From: Rhodamnia argentea | Taxonomy: Eukaryota > Streptophyta > Magnoliopsida > Myrtales > Myrtaceae | NCBI RefSeq assembly: GCF_020921035.1 | Contig: NC_063153.1 | Span: 15,004,001-15,068,000, forward strand | DNA: 64,000 bases | Reading direction: 5' to 3' | Shown here: one piece after another, positions 63,878 through 64,000 of the stretch | Position numbering within the stretch: the stretch's first letter is position 1 | How the letters are laid out: every line of letters begins with the position of its first letter | Program-made: the position numbers and the translations under genes | Notes under the pieces: generated by a model | What the model saw: the letters and a program-made list of their open reading frames with translations, nothing else | Told to the model about the DNA's origin: nothing | The model's database searches: none

Positions 63878-64000
63878 CTGAACACCACCAACATGAGACA
63901 TAGGTGCAGCAAGATTAATCAAGACTATGACAATGCTTGCAGAGTAACAGGACCATTTAGTCAAGATACCAACTTACCAGCTCATCTTGACTCGGGAATA

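Overview
The window looks like nuclear DNA of a woody or herbaceous eudicot. Evidence: short GT-AG introns with T-rich 3' ends, AT-rich intergenic DNA, many non-autonomous DNA transposons, a Ty1/copia element primed by initiator-Met tRNA, and proteins closest in my memory to Arabidopsis orthologues. I cannot name the species from sequence alone. I rebuilt exon chains by hand from reading frame, splice sites and family knowledge; no alignment program was used.

Layout. 0.66-3.45 kb (-): sugar/H+ symporter of the STP14 type. 6.8-10.2 kb (+): NINJA, the JAZ-TOPLESS adaptor of jasmonate signalling. 13.6-15.0 kb (+): intronless ATL RING-H2 ubiquitin ligase. 15.0-19.5 kb: repeat-rich (probable solo LTR, TIR elements, remnants of an AACCGG-rich element). 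19.5-23.1 kb (+): two-domain plastid-type glyoxalase I. 23.66-24.04 kb (+): dead A20/AN1 zinc-finger (SAP) copy, cut by a 321-bp hAT-like element with a perfect 8-bp target duplication. 25.5-25.9 kb (-): the intact SAP gene. 27.2-32.7 kb (+): Bin3/MEPCE-type RNA 5'-cap methyltransferase. 35.0-39.0 kb (-): casein kinase 1-like kinase with 14 exons. 39.8-41.2 kb (-): xyloglucan endotransglucosylase/hydrolase. 43.3-46.0 kb (-): GLOX copper-radical aldehyde oxidase. 47.26-54.49 kb: a nearly complete copia retrotransposon with matching LTRs and target duplication but ten in-frame stops. 55.0-55.6 kb: a second hAT-like element with a perfect 8-bp target duplication. 56.4-60.5 kb (-): METTL5-type rRNA m6A methyltransferase. 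61.1-61.3 kb: tRNA-derived SINE with an 18-nt target duplication. 61.6-63.05 kb: two TIR elements. 63.75 kb to the end (-): 3' end of the RNA polymerase subunit RPB5 gene.

The genes do not form one pathway; this is an ordinary eukaryotic gene neighbourhood. Glyoxalase I and GLOX both deal with reactive carbonyls, and XTH and GLOX both act in the cell wall or apoplast, but no shared control is visible. The gene content recalls two Arabidopsis segments: At4g28830-At4g28910 (METTL5, XTH, CKL, ATL42, NINJA) and At1g67280-At1g67290 (glyoxalase I, GLOX1), as if this order were closer to an ancestral block. I found no evidence of a novel multi-gene system. The most notable structure is the layered set of small transposons, several of which can be bounded to the base by their target duplications.
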